Shown: positions 42,812-55,215 of the stretch, piece after piece
Position numbering within the stretch: position 1 is the stretch's first letter
Layout: each line of letters begins with the position of its first letter
NCBI RefSeq assembly: GCF_024166365.1
Contig: NC_064822.1
Location: 149,550,823 to 149,614,822 of the forward strand
DNA from: Elephas maximus indicus
Lineage: Eukaryota > Chordata > Mammalia > Proboscidea > Elephantidae
DNA length: 64,000 nt
Direction of reading: 5' to 3'
Made by a program: the position numbers and the translations under genes
Notes under the pieces: model-generated
The model's database searches: none
Told to the model about the DNA's origin: nothing
The model's input: only the letters and a program-made list of their open reading frames with translations

Positions 42812-44269
42812 AGCTCTCTTAATTCACTAGTTTTCCTTTTTTTAAATTAAAAACATGTAAAATATAAATAGAACTTATGCGCATAAATGCTTATAATTAT
42901 TTCTTCAGTGTGAGAGGAGTTTAAGTGCTGAAGAATATCAAAACCTACTGGAAAGTAAAGATTATTTAAATTGTTCTAAAGTGCATGATTTCAAAACATT
43001 CAGTTTTTGCTAAGCCAAAGTCCAAATGCTTTATTCCAAATTTATTTCAGAGGTTAATCTACTTATGAGGAATGACTTTTATGTTATTTCATAAGGATTT
43101 TTCTACTGTTTTTAAAGTCTGCGAAGTTAGTATGCAAAATAACTGTGACTATGTACTAATGAAAAGTTACTGGTATTGGGAGGGACGTCTAAGGATCATG
43201 TCTCCCATCTACTAAATTCTAGGCATAACTAAACCTGATAAGGTGTCTATTTATTAACCTCTCTTGAATTCCTTTTCTGACTTAGTCATCTTCACTGATA
43301 TTTTTTTCTTTATATCTGCTTTAAATCTATTATGTGGCAGCTTCTGTATATTATATTTATTTCTATGTCCTGTGCAGATTAAATTTTGAAAATACTTGGA
43401 ATTATTAGGCCATCTCACCTTTCTTTTCTAAAAATAAATATTTCAAGATGTTTACCTATGTTTATGTGTCAGTAAATTTTAGTCTGGAGAAGGAGACAAT
43501 GACTAAATAAGGGTGAAGAAAGTTCTCCCTTCTTCTATGTTAAAGAAATATGAATTCTCTGACATGAAGGTAAGAAGTTAATGCTATTTTAGTGATCAGC
43601 ACACTCTTCTTAAATGCAAACTGAAAGCATTAACTTACCTTTGAAGATATTCCAATTAATACATGCTCTATTTTGCTTTGTCTCCTTTGAATATCATGTT
43701 TAATCTTTGTAAGATACCTAAAGATAAGTGGACATAGGATTTGTTTCTTACCACGTTCTCTGAACAACCATATGTTCTACGTTTTCACACTAGTCCTTAA
43801 TTAAGGACACCTCGCTTTATTATAAACATACTTTGCTATGCCCCTGCTATAAAATTTTACCACTTACTTGTGATTTTTTTCCTTTCACCTTAATTTTATT
43901 GCCTTTTCTCTCATGTTATTCAAGTTTGATCATATTTAGTTCCACTGTCTTGATCTTGACAAATATGGAACTACCTTAACCTCACGGAATCTTAGAATTG
44001 AATTCTAATCTTGATGAGGAATACCTGAACACAACCACCTTATATTATAAAAAAACGGGGGATCATTTATGTAAAACCCCCTGTACTTAAAACTTTGATT
44101 CAGGGATATGGATGTTTACTTATGAAAGGTATTGAGAAAAAGACTGAAGTACTAATCATTATGTGGTCTTTAGCCATATTATAACTACACTTCAAATCAG
44201 AGCAATCCACATTAACACAAGAAGTATTAGTGTTGTTATAATACTAAAGCAATGGTAATATTATCATCA

Positions 44270-44390
44270 TCTTCAGCTGTTTGAGTGTTAACTTTGTGCT
44301 AGGCACTATGCTAAACATTTTGCATTATTATCTAATTTGTTTTTTTGCAACAGCGCTAAAAAGGTAGGTGAATATTAACACTTTCAAAAA
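44270..44390 (-). mobile_element. MIR SINE fragment
   Basis: 'gagtgttaactttgtgcta', 'ggcactatgctaaacattt' and 'gcgctaaaaaggtaggtga' are antisense MIR. Confidence 0.75.
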
Positions 44391-44649
44391 GGCCCTTAAG
44401 TTTACAGTATACACCACTATGTTTCAACCATGCCTATCTTTTATAATTTCAGCTGGAAAATCTTAAAATATAGAGCCTCAACCAAACTACTTAAATGAGA
44501 ATCTGTGAGATGAGGAGTGTGTGACGCTCCATCCCCAGATGACTGTCTCTGTGCCAAATGTCATGCCAAAATCTGTAGTTATCAAGACAAAGACATCAAG
44601 GTGAAACATGAGATTTCATGGAACTAAGAAAAAAATTACTCTAAAAATT

Positions 44650-45552
44650 TAATTGAAGTCTGTGGTACAGTGAATTACTTAATATGGCCCTTCTAGCAGT
44701 AGTTTTTGTAACTTCCACCAAATGACTGAATGGGACTATGAAAATGGGGTGTATGGAACCCTAACAAGGGGATTGGTCAGTTTCACCACCCCTCTAGGCT
44801 TAAAGGGAGACACTGAGAGAGTAGGAACTATAACGGGAAGACAAAGAAGGAGAGCTGTAACACTGGAGATGTTGATAAATAGTGGCAGATAAACTGCAGC
44901 AGCAGAACCAGGAGTCCAAAGGAGACCTCAGAAGACCAGCAGGAGATGAAGCGGTGGGCTTCTGGGACAATGGAGCAAGAAAACCTGAGTGCCTTTCGGC
45001 TTGCTAGCAGAGCAAGGTGCCTCTGAGCACTTGGTGGAGCTAGGTTTGCCGACTCGTGGAGCTAGAGCAGAGCACCTTCAGTCCGAGGTTAACTGGTAGA
45101 GTAAGGTGCCATCGAGTTGATTCCAACTCCTAGTTGAACTCATAGCAACCATATAGGACAGCGTAGAACTCCCTCATAGGGTTTCCAAGGAAGCAGGTGG
45201 TGGATTTGAACTGCACAACCTTTTGGTTAGCAGCTGTAGCTCTTAACTACTGTGCCACCAGGGCTGAGCACTTTAGGCGGAGCTAAAAGAGCTTAGTAAC
45301 ACTTGCCGAAGCAGGATAGAGGACAGATCTAGGGGCCCAGGGGCTAAGGCCAAGGGAGGAACCTGCCTGCGAGCACTGAGAAGAGGCTGTCCTAATCTAA
45401 GAACTGTATTCTGAGTGTTCTTGAACCTGAATTGTAAACTGTTACTTCCCTAATAAATCCCATAATCGTGAGTATTATCTGTGAGTTCTGTGTGGCCATT
45501 GCAACGAATTATCGAACTCAGCAAAGAAACTGAGTGTGCCATGGGAGGGACA
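44650..45552 (+). mobile_element. ERVL-type LTR
   Basis: It contains a polyadenylation motif 'aataaatcccataatcgtg' (about 45,452) with 'gtgagttctgtgtggc' downstream, as in ERVL-group LTRs, and ends in CA at 45551-45552. Two bases later comes a tRNA-Leu-like primer site. The 5' edge is uncertain. It aligns with the fragment at 6942-7316. An AfroSINE (45,106-45,268) is inserted within it. No coding remnant is supported. Confidence 0.65.
45106..45268 (-). mobile_element. AfroSINE inside ERVL LTR
   Basis: The antisense tail 'tgccatcgagttgattcca', with a small duplication-like insertion before 'ctcatagcaaccatatag', and the head 'gtgccaccagggct' are present. Confidence 0.9.
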
Positions 45553-45554
45553 GA

Positions 45555-45571
45555 TGGTGTCAGAATTGGTA
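45555..45571 (+). other. tRNA-Leu-like primer binding site
   Basis: 'tggtgtcagaattggta' resembles the primer binding site used by ERVL elements (tRNA-Leu 3' end) and sits 2 bp after the LTR's CA. It supports the ERVL assignment and indicates the start of a retained internal region. Confidence 0.55.
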
Positions 45572-46277
45572 AAAAAGGTTGGAGGGTGGAGGCATGTCTG
45601 ACCTCTGCCTCATGGAAATCAGCTTGGGCTGGTCATATTGATTCTTCTCTTTCCCCTTGTGAAGTTAGAGGAAGTCAGATGCCTCCCCAATCAGGCCATT
45701 TTTTTACAACGTCTCTAAAAGAAGTAGGGCATAGATTTTTATGTCAAGCAGTACTCTGGAGAAAGAATAAAGTCCAGATTACTCAGCCTCACCAGAGTAA
45801 CTAGATGAGCATCATCTGCCTGGTAAATCTGAGGAAGAATATGAGATGGAGCATGATCTTGTAAAAGCGGGGTCTTGTGGGGCTAAGAAAGTTAAGAGGG
45901 CTAGAAAGGGGAACCAGGTGAAGAGGAGCTGATTCAGAATTCAGAGACTGACTAGCAACTTTGCATGTCAGTGTTAATGAGTCCCATGCGAGCCAGGGCA
46001 CAAGCTACAGATATTGGTCCCATGTGAGGAAGGACTTTTCTTACACACAGAATGGCACAAGTGATGCCTTTGTTTCTATGAAATTTACTGAGCCTCCCCC
46101 TAAATCTCCTGTGTGGACAATCTCCTTTGTAAGTCCCAGGATACACATGAACGCACAAACTCAGAGAATGACACATAAATGGATAGTGGTTTATAGATAA
46201 AAAGTTCCACAAATCTGTATTTTGATAGGAACAAACTCTATGAGACCCAGTCCTATTACAAAAACAATGTTGTTTTT
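45572..46277. other. possible ERV leader, otherwise unassigned
   Basis: The sequence following the primer site could be the untranslated leader of the same provirus, but I see no recognisable gag, pol or second LTR before the RTE at 46,278. Confidence 0.3.
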
Positions 46278-46850
46278 GTTAGATGCCATTGAGTTGGTTC
46301 CGGCTCTTAGTGACCCTATGTACAACAGAAGAAACACTGCCTGGTCCTGTGCCATCCACACAATCCTTGTAATCATTGACCTCGTTTTTGCAACCACTGT
46401 CAATCCATTTCACTGAGGGTCTTCCTCTTTTATTTAGGCTAACCCTTAATTTATCAAGCATAATGTCCTTCTGCAGGGACTGGTCCCTCCTGATAACATG
46501 TCCAAAGTATGTGAGATGCAGTCTCATCATACTAGCTTCTAAGGAGAATTCTGGCTGTACTTCTTCCAAAACAGACTTGTTCATTCTTCTGACAGCCCAC
46601 AGTGTATTCAGTACTCTTTGCCAACACCATAATTCAAATCCATCAATTCTTCAGCCTTCCTTATTCAGTGTCTAGCTTTTGCCTGCATATGAGGCAACTG
46701 AAAATACCATGGCTTGGGTCAGGTGCAACTTAGTCCTCAAAGTGACACTTTTTTTTTTTTTTAACACTTTAAAGAGGTCTTTTGAAGCAGACCTGCCCAA
46801 TATTTTTTTTAAAAAAATTATTGACTGCTGCTTCCATAAGTGTTGGTTTT
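46278..46850 (-). mobile_element. RTE LINE 3' end
   Basis: Antisense, it starts with the RTE tail ('gatgccattgagttggttcc'). It then encodes the C-terminus (frame 46279-46584 minus: MNKSVLEEVQPEFSLE and LTYFGHVIRRDQSLQ) and extends into the RT connection region before truncation. Confidence 0.88.
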
Positions 46851-47159
46851 GCCTATTTTTGTTTCATGATGACCTGTGAAAACAAGTTGTTTTCCAACTG
46901 TTAATTTAAATCTGACATTTTTTAGCCTTTTTTTTTTTTCAGGGCTTCTTTTTCTATGCATTTGAGGTCTAGAACAATTTTCTTTAAATTAGTTATGATT
47001 TCAAGCTTTGTTAAATAACCCTCCTTTGCATTCACACAGGCTTTCTTTGCTCTTAGCTAATATTAGAGCATGCATCTCCCACTACATTTTACTTGCAATG
47101 ATTCAGTAACAGTATACTTCCACAACCTTGGATCATCACAACAGAAAATGCCTCGGTGC
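46851..47159. other. unassigned DNA
   Basis: Nothing was recognised. Confidence 0.3.
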
Positions 47160-50100
47160 CCTTTAATCATTTTTTAAAAAAGTGATAGGGAGGAAGGGTG
47201 TAAGAGGGAGGGTAAGAACTACAGAGACCCTGGCATCCACAGAGCAGAAAGGGAGCCAGGAATCAGAGACAGGACAGCTTTGAAGCAGCAGTCCATGACC
47301 ACCGGGGTGGGTGGCACACAGAGTGAAATATACACAGAGTGGTAGCAGGAGGTCCCCCAACAACAAGGACAGTGCCCCATCTTTGAAACTGATTGGTGCC
47401 AGGTCCTGTTCCCAGTTACGCTTGCCCGGTGACCTGAGGAATGTGCTTCTTCTCCTCAGATACTTCTGGTGATTAGAGGTACAAAACCCCCCATCCCTGC
47501 AACCCTCAACTGCAGGGACACAGTCTAAGTATCCACTTTTTCTCCCCCACCCAACTCTATCTGCCATTCCCCCTTACCCAGTCACCAAGAAGGCAGCCGT
47601 GTTGATCCCAGCCACCTGGTCTTGCTCCCTGCCCCTGCCCACCCCTCCAAGAAATGTGGAACAACTCCAGCATCCCTGCCTGCCCAACTTTGCCCCCGCC
47701 CACTGCCCCACCCCCCTGAGTGACAGGACCACTCAAGCAACCCCACTCAACAGACCCCATCACCTGCCCCCTAAACTGCCCCCCCCGGTGATGTGGGAAT
47801 GGTACAGCAACCCTGCCTGTCTCCCTCCACCCATTGCCCATCAACCCACTCCTCTGAGAGGCAGAGGTCCACTACAGCAACCCTGCCTGCCCAAGGCAAG
47901 CTGAGGGGAATGAGCATCTCTACTTACCCACAATGTCCACTACATCTGCTTCCCCACCCACTCAGTGAGTACCTGCCCACTCCCACACCACTGGACAGAT
48001 GACAGATGGTGGATAACACCTGCCCAGCCTGTTCTCAGCAGCTCTGCATGTCCAGCAAACAGAGACCAGTGCCCACACTGCCAACCACAGCTGTGCCCAT
48101 CCAGGGCTAGGTGATGAGAGCTCCAGTTCTGTCAGACTAGTGACAAACATTGCACACCTGCATCACCCCCTGGATGTATCAAAACAAAACAAAGAATTAA
48201 GATGCAGCCAACATACAATCAATCAATAAATATAATAACAACTTAATGCCTCAGAGACAACAGACAATATCAAATCACATAAAGAAGCAGGAGAAGATGC
48301 CTCAAGCAAGTGATCAAAATAAAGGGCCAGAAACCCTTCCTGAAGAAGAAATGGTATGGAACTACCTGATAAGGAATTCAAAACACTTATATATAGGATC
48401 TTCAAAGAGATTGAGAAAAATACAGCCAAAATCAAGGAAAACACAGACAAAACTCTAGAAGAATCTAGGAAAACAATACGAGAACAAAATAGACAATTAG
48501 AATCCATACAAAAACAGCAACTAGAAATCCAGGAGATTAATAATAAAAATATCAGAAATAGACTACTCAATGGAAGGACAGAGAAGTAGAACTGAATCAA
48601 TTAAGAGAGAACCAGTGAAATAGAGGACAAATCCTTTGACACTCATTTATTTGAGGAAAAATCAGAAAAAAAGAATGAAGAAAACCTAAGAGTTACTTTG
48701 GACACTATCAAGAGAAATAATTTACATGTGACTGGACTTCCAGAAGAGGAAGAGATGGACAAAAAAAAAAAAAAAAGCACAGAGAATTTTTCAAGATTTG
48801 TTGGCAGAAAATTTTCCTAATATAATGAAAGACAGGAAGATATCCATCCAAGAAACTCAATGAACCTCTTGAAAGATCCCAAAAGAAAGTCACCAATACA
48901 TATCATAATGAAACTTTACAAAGACAAAGAAAGAATCCTTAGAGCAGCTCAAGAGAAAATGAACTGTCACATACAAAGGAGGACCAGTAAGGCTAAGCTC
49001 TGATTTCTTGGCAGAAACCATGCTGGCTAGAAGGCAATAGGATGACATATAAAACCCTGAAAGGGGGGGAAAAAAAAAAAAAAACTGCCAGCCAAGAATT
49101 ATATATCCTGCAAAATTATCTCTCAAATACGATGGCAAAATTAGGACGTGTCCAGATAAACAGAAATTAAGGGAATTTGTATAAACCAGAAACCAGCCTT
49201 ACAATATTAAAGGGAGTCCTTTGGACAGAGAATCAGCAACATCAGACAACAACCTGAGATTAATACACATGACAGCATCACTACAATACCAACCCAGATA
49301 GAGAATTCTCAAACACAAAATAAAGCTACAAGACTAAAAACAGGGAACCAGAAACATCAGTCTGTAAATGACAGCAATTTCAAAATAAAAATGGGAAATG
49401 CGTGGTGTAGTTACAGAACTACAGGAGAGGAAGCCAAGGTGATAGTCCAGATATTACAGACTGTACTAAACTTAGAAAGGTAAAGGTTAATTTCAGGGTG
49501 ATCACAAGAAAGTTAATAAATCTATTCACCAAAATAAAAACGAACAAATCCATAAAGACTCAATAAACACAAAATCAACAACAACAAAGGAAATGGAAAG
49601 AAAATCCAAGAACAAAAAAGAACTCAAAAAAGGAAATCCAAGAACAAAAAAAAAAAAAGTAAGTGAAACAAAGAAATTATCAACACCACACATACACACA
49701 CACAAATGATAGCAGTAAATCCATACCTATAGATAATTACACTGAATGTAAATAGGTTAAATGCACTATTCAAGAGGCAGGGAGTAACAGAACGGATAAA
49801 AAAAAAAATGACCCATTAATATGTTGCCTACAAGAGACACACATTAGGCACAAACATAAAAATAAGCTAAAAATCTGAGGATGAAAAAAATACCAAGCAA
49901 AGAGTAACCAAAAAACAATAGAGGTGGCAATATCAATCTCTGATAAAATAGACTTTAAGGCAAAATCCAGCATAAGAGACAAGGAAGGATACTATATAGT
50001 GATTAAAGGGTGAATCAACCAAAAGTATATAACCACAATATTTAAAAACTAAACGACAGAGCTCCAAAATACATAAAACAAAATCTAACAGTACTGAAAA

Positions 50101-50805
50101 GAGAAATAGACAATTCCACAACACTAATAGGAGGCTTCAACACACCACTCTTGTGGATGAAGGACAGGATAACTATAAACTCAAAAAAGATACAGGAGAT
50201 CTAAACAACACAATCAACCAACTTGACCTTATATACATATATAGAACACTATGCCCAACAGCAGCAAAATACATTCTTCTCCAACACACATGGATCATTC
50301 TCCAGAATAGACTGTATTTTAGGCTACAAAGGCCTCAATAAATTAAAAAAGATCAAAATAATGCAAAGCATCTTCTCTGATCACAATGCTATAAAATCAG
50401 AAATCAGTAGGAAGAAAAAGGAAAAAAAATACGTGGGAACTGAATAACACCTTGCTTAAAAACCAATGGGTAATAGAAAAAAATAAAAATAAAATTTAAA
50501 AAAATTTCTAGAATCAAATGAGAATGAAAACACAACATACCAAAACTTTTAGGACACAGAAAAAGCAGTGCTCAGAGGTAAATTTACAGCAATAAAAGCA
50601 CACATCAAAAAAAGAAAGGGCCAAAATCATCCCTTAACCCTAAAACTGGAATAAATAGGAAAGTGCCAGCAAAGAAGTGAATAGCTGTCAGAAGAAAGGA
50701 AAAAATAAATACTAGAGAAGAAATAAATGAAACAGAAAAGCAATCAAAAGAATCAACAAGACTAGAAGTTGGTTCTTGGAAAAGGTCAATAAAAGTTATA
50801 GGAAA
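47160..50805 (+). mobile_element. LINE-1 5' half with GC-rich 5' UTR (L1-B)
   Basis: A C-rich 5' UTR (about 47,160-48,190) leads into ORF1 remnants: a coiled-coil-like stretch RIFKEIEKNTAKIKENTD at about 48,390-48,440, then RNA-binding-domain DNA to about 49,130. ORF2 endonuclease DNA follows ('ttgcctacaagagacacac' at 49,823; the region near 50,120-50,440 matches the L1 endonuclease). It stops at about 50,805 in ORF2. The 3' end, including RT and poly(A), is missing, opposite to normal 5' truncation. Frames are broken. Confidence 0.75.
47650..47905 (+). repeat. imperfect tandem units in L1-B 5' UTR
   Basis: The core 'cagcaaccctgcctg' recurs at about 47,805 and 47,875, with related 'ccagcatccctgcctgccc' at 47,668 and 'ctcaagcaaccccactcaac' at 47,732. 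This gives a spacing of about 65-75 bp. It looks like monomer-type promoter repeats of a LINE-1 5' UTR. Confidence 0.55.
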
Positions 50806-51699
50806 ATTTTGCTTTCTGAAGACTACTAAGATTAGGACAAATGACAAGTGGGTGTGACTTAAGCCTCTGTGATAGAACTGGCATTTTTATCAATCATATG
50901 AGTTAGTCTATGTTTGAAATTGTAAATTTGGAAAATGCACTAGCTCTTTCTAGTTCACATCAGAAAAAATCACTAAGTGGACAGTAAGAAAGAAGAAAAA
51001 AGCAAGAAATTGTTTTTATTGCCAGAGGCTACCTCTCCTGGTATATTTGTTTTCGGCTGTACTAGTAAAAGATCAAAACTGCTTACAGGTTAGAAGAGAG
51101 ATATTCCTACATATCCACTGCCCTGAATTCAGAATCAAGATTCTGAAAATAGGCACATTACTATAAATATATCATACCTTTTTATCATAGGCTTCACTGG
51201 AGTGCAGAGCTTGATCCGTAGCCAGTCTTCTAAACGTCTCCCAAAATCTGGATACTGGGGTAAGCTAACCAATAGCTAACTCCCATTGATCATGGACAGA
51301 GATTTTGGTTGTAGCCCATGTGTCCATGGGTTTAGAACTCATCATCTTGGTGACCAGGCAATACCAAGACTACTAAGCTCCTCTCGCCCTCACATAACTA
51401 ACTCCTCCACCAATACTGTTCTTGGCACCAAGTTAAGTAATTCATTGATTACCAAGTTAAGTAATTCATTGATTTCCAAATTACCCTAATTAGAACCCTC
51501 TCTTCTCCCCTCTGTACTCTTCCCCATACAGTTTGAACAAAACTACCTCCAATTTTACTTCATGAGTTTTTCCTATGAACCCTAAAGAATAAAAAACATG
51601 GTGTTGGCAAAAAAGTCACTTTGTATTCCAGGCCCCTGAACAATGTTACTCCCCCTACAGTGAGTCAGAATCATTTTTAATAAAGTAAAATTTTTGGAA
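50806..51699. other. unassigned DNA between two L1 halves
   Basis: No transposon or gene was recognised. It contains the exact 24-bp tandem duplication listed separately. Confidence 0.3.
51427..51474. repeat. exact 2 x 24-bp tandem duplication
   Basis: The unit starting 'accaagttaagtaattcatt' occurs twice in succession without a mismatch (51427-51450 and 51451-51474). A recent slippage event or a variable-number allele. Confidence 0.97.
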
Positions 51700-54085
51700 A
51701 ATAAGCCAACACACTATTCTTGAGGAAGACCAGATCTACTTGATACAAATTCTCAAATGACTGTCTTGAATACGTTCAATGAAGTAAAAGAAAATACAAA
51801 GGACAAAAAAAAAAAAAGTCTAGAAAATGATGTATAAAAAACGAGAATATTAGAAGAATATATTAAAATATAGCAGAGAATATTAGAAGAAGAAGGGATA
51901 GAAACCATAAAAAGAAATGGGATGGAAATTCTGGAGCTGAAAAATAATAAAAAAAAACTGAAATTAATAATTCACTAGAGGGGTTCAGCAGCAGACTTAC
52001 ACTGGCAGAAAGAACAATCAGTGACCTTGAATATAGGACAATTGAAATGATTGAGTCAAAGTAACACAAAGAAAAAATAATGAAAAATGAACAGAGCAAA
52101 GGAAGACAGTGGGACACCATTAAGCTGACTAATAGACGCATTATGAGAGCCTTGGAAGAGACGAAAAAGAAATAAAGTCAAAGAGAATATTTGGAGAAAC
52201 AGTAACACAAACTTTTCACATTTTACCAAAGGCATGAATTTGTACATACAAGAAGCTCAACAAACGCTAAGTAGGATAAATTCAAGGAGATCCATGCCAA
52301 GGTACGTTATAATCAAACTCTCAAAACCAAAGATAGAGAATTTTGAAAGCAACAAGAGAAAAGTGAATGTTCATGAAAAGGGAATGTTCAATAAGCCTAA
52401 GTGTCAATTTCTCCTCAATAACCATTAAGGTCCAAAGGTAATAAGAAAATGTACTCAAAGTGCTGAAAGAAAAACAAACAGAAACAAAACCTTGTCATCC
52501 AAGAATCCTACATCCGGCAAAACTTTCCTTAAAAAATGAGAGTGAAATTAAAAGATCCCTAGATAAACAAAACCCGAGGAAACTTTTACTACCAAATCTG
52601 CCCTAAAAGAAATACTCAAAAAGGTCATTCACTTTCAAAGGTGAGGACACTAGATAGTAACTTGAAGCTGTGTGAGGAATTAAAGACCTCTGGAAAAGGT
52701 AATTTCAAGGGCAAATATAAAGACCAGTTCTGCCATATTTTTATATTTGTTATGGTCTACATGACATAAAGAACAAAAGTATAAATAATAATTATAAATG
52801 TATAAAGATATAATTTTTCATGTCAGTAACAAAGAGGAGGGAGATGTAGTATAGAACAGTTTTTGTATGTTATTGATGTTAAGTTGGTATCAATCTAAAG
52901 TAGGTTGCTATAAATTTAGGGTGGTAAATACAATCCCCAGAGTAGCCACAATGAAAATTTACAAAACAATAATACACAAAAGGAAATGAGAAGGGAATCA
53001 AAATGATCCACCACAAAAAATCCACTAAACACACAAAAAAGAAAATATTTGAAAAAATAAGGGACATAAAAGGTATAAGGTTCACAGAAAAACAAATGTC
53101 AGAAGTAAGTCCCTCTTCATTGCTCACTACTTTAAATGTGAATGGATTGAACTCTCCTATCAAAAGTCACAGATGGCAGAATGGATAAGAAGATATGATC
53201 CAAATATATGTTGCTTACTTACTAGAGACCCATTTTAAATCAAAAGACACATTGGTTGACAGTGAATAGATGGAAATATATATTTATATGTATACCATTT
53301 AAATTTCTTAGAAACCAAAAGACAGATGGAGTGGCTATATTAATATCAGCCAAAATAGGCTTAAAGTAAAAACGGTTATAAGAGACAAAGGATATTATAC
53401 AATGATAAAAGGAGTAATTAACAAAGATGAGATAACAATTATAAATATATATGCACTTTTTTTAAGGGCAGAGACTCAAATATGTGAAGCAAACACTGAC
53501 AGAACTGAAGGTAGAAACAGACAGTTCAACAATACAGTTGGGGAGATATCTCCACAGCAATTTTCATAACGGACAGAACCTTTAGACAGAAAATCAACAA
53601 GGAAATACAACACTACAAACCAACTAGACCTAACAGACATTTGTAGAACATTTCACCCAACTACAGCAGGATATATACTCTTTTCCAGCACACATGAATA
53701 TTTTTGCAGAATAAACTATATCTTAGGTCATAAAACAAACCTAAATAAATTTTAAAAGATTGAATACATACAAAGTATCTTTTCTGACCATAATGGAATG
53801 AAACTAGAAATCAGTAACAGAAGGAATACTGGAAATTTCACAAAAATGTGGAAATTAAACAACACACTGTCAAAAACTCAATGGGTCAAAGAAATCACAA
53901 GGGAAATCAGAAAAATACTTAGAGATGAATGAGAATAAAGCGCAACGTACCAGAGCTATGGAAGCAGTGAAGGCAGTACCGAGGAGGAAATTTATAGTTG
54001 TAAATATCTACATTAAAAAAGAAGAGAGGGCCAAATTAATAACCTAGCTTTACAACTTAAGAAACCAGAAAAGGAAGAAGAAGGC
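51700..54085 (+). mobile_element. LINE-1 5' half, older (L1-C)
   Basis: ORF1 DNA (about 51,900-52,620; 'tacaagaagctcaacaaac', 'agaatcctacatccggcaa', 'aaagaaatactcaaaaagg') is followed by the inter-ORF region. ORF2 endonuclease DNA (about 53,110-53,900; 'gtgaatggattgaactctc', 'cagacatttgtagaacattt') ends at about 54,085. As with L1-B, the RT domain and 3' end are missing. Frames are broken. Confidence 0.75.
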
Positions 54086-54257
54086 TCCCACTGATGTAAA
54101 GGATGCACCTATTTTTTTCTTTTTAAACACTGTCTTCATTCCAATCAACTCTCTCAATTTAACTTCTCAATTGCGAAGTGGCTAATTAGGGCCATCTTTT
54201 TTTTTTTAGTTAGAATTTGATAGAGTACATAACCTTGCCTCAACAGCCAAAACTCTA

Positions 54258-54455
54258 CCTTATTTTTTACTCAAATAATGTGTGCCTTCCACTCGTGAGT
54301 TATTTTCGTAAGCACACTATGCTAATTTTTTTTTTTTTTAACAGCTACATGTAAAAAATAATTGTCATAGTGGCACTTATGAAAATACCTCACCAGGGGA
54401 GGGCACAGCTGGCAAATAAATGTAGAAGGCATGCGTTATTTGGGTAAAAACACGG
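54258..54455. mobile_element. hyper-palindromic TA-flanked MITE, copy 2
   Basis: The left arm starts 'ccttattttttactcaaata', with 'ttattttcgtaagcacacta' near the centre. The right arm 'gtggcacttatgaaaatacc' runs to 'gggtaaaaacacgg' and is its approximate complement around a T-run/'acatgtaaaa' loop. TA lies at 54256-54257 and 54456-54457. 198 bp. Confidence 0.82.
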
Positions 54456-54457
54456 TA

Positions 54458-55019
54458 TTCCCTTTTTAAAAAATTTTATTAAATTAGCATTCTATAATCC
54501 ACTAAATTTCAGTTTCCTGATAGAGAAAAACTTTGACCCTCAAATGACTTTTATAGCAGAGAAGTTTTTCCAAAAAGCAAACTTAGTTATTATCTTCACT
54601 CCTTTTCCTTGGTCCCCTGTAGTAATAGCATTAGAGCAGAGAGTTTAAATTGGAGATCCTTGTGTTCAGTTACCGGCTTTATACTTAATAATCACATTAT
54701 CTTGTGAAACAGCAAATTATTTACCTTCTCTGAACAGTATTGCCTAGCTTACTCTAAGATGGAATCATAAGTGTAATCTGTCTCATAGGGTTTTTAAAGT
54801 GATTAAAAGAAGCAATAAACTACTTAAATTATTTAAATCAATATTTAATAGTTGGTTAATTGTTCATGAAGTGATAAGTTTTTTCAGCAAATCAAATTAT
54901 ACTTTTATAGAATGCATTATATTTGAAACAGAAAACATTATAATATATGTATAATCTATTTATTTATTTATTATTATTATTAATCAAAGAAGAGGGCTGG
55001 TTTATTAAACAGCACTTAT
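54458..55019. other. unassigned AT-rich DNA
   Basis: Nothing was recognised beyond TTA/TTTA simple sequence at 54,957-54,984. Confidence 0.3.
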
Positions 55020-55215
55020 AGTTTGGTTTTTTGGTATAGTTACTCATAGCATTGGACAGGGCCAGGAGACATAATGGGGCATATGGTAAAGTTATGGTAG
55101 TTCTCAACCAAACTGATAGAAATAGTCTCTGAAAACAGTTGTTGGGCTATAAATTCTTGCCTAGTACTTCCTTGCACAGGGTAGGTACTTATAAAATACT
55201 TATTGAAGTGATTTG
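55020..55215 (+). mobile_element. possible L2/MIR tail
   Basis: 'cttgcacagggtaggtactt' followed by 'ataaaatacttattgaag' is like the end of L2 or MIR. The rest is too diverged. Confidence 0.35.

Larger units (their letters stand above)
41867..44649. other. repeat-poor AT-rich DNA
   Basis: Apart from the MIR at 44.3 kb and a few homopolymers I recognise no transposon and no coding exon. Some T/C-rich parts (43.2-43.4 kb, 43.9 kb) may be very old LINE DNA. Confidence 0.3.

Noticed and set aside
47163..47904. Gly/Pro-rich frames on both strands near 47.2-47.9 kb
   Set aside because: They overlap the GC-rich L1 5' UTR with its tandem units. No domain was seen, and both strands are open because of C-rich composition.
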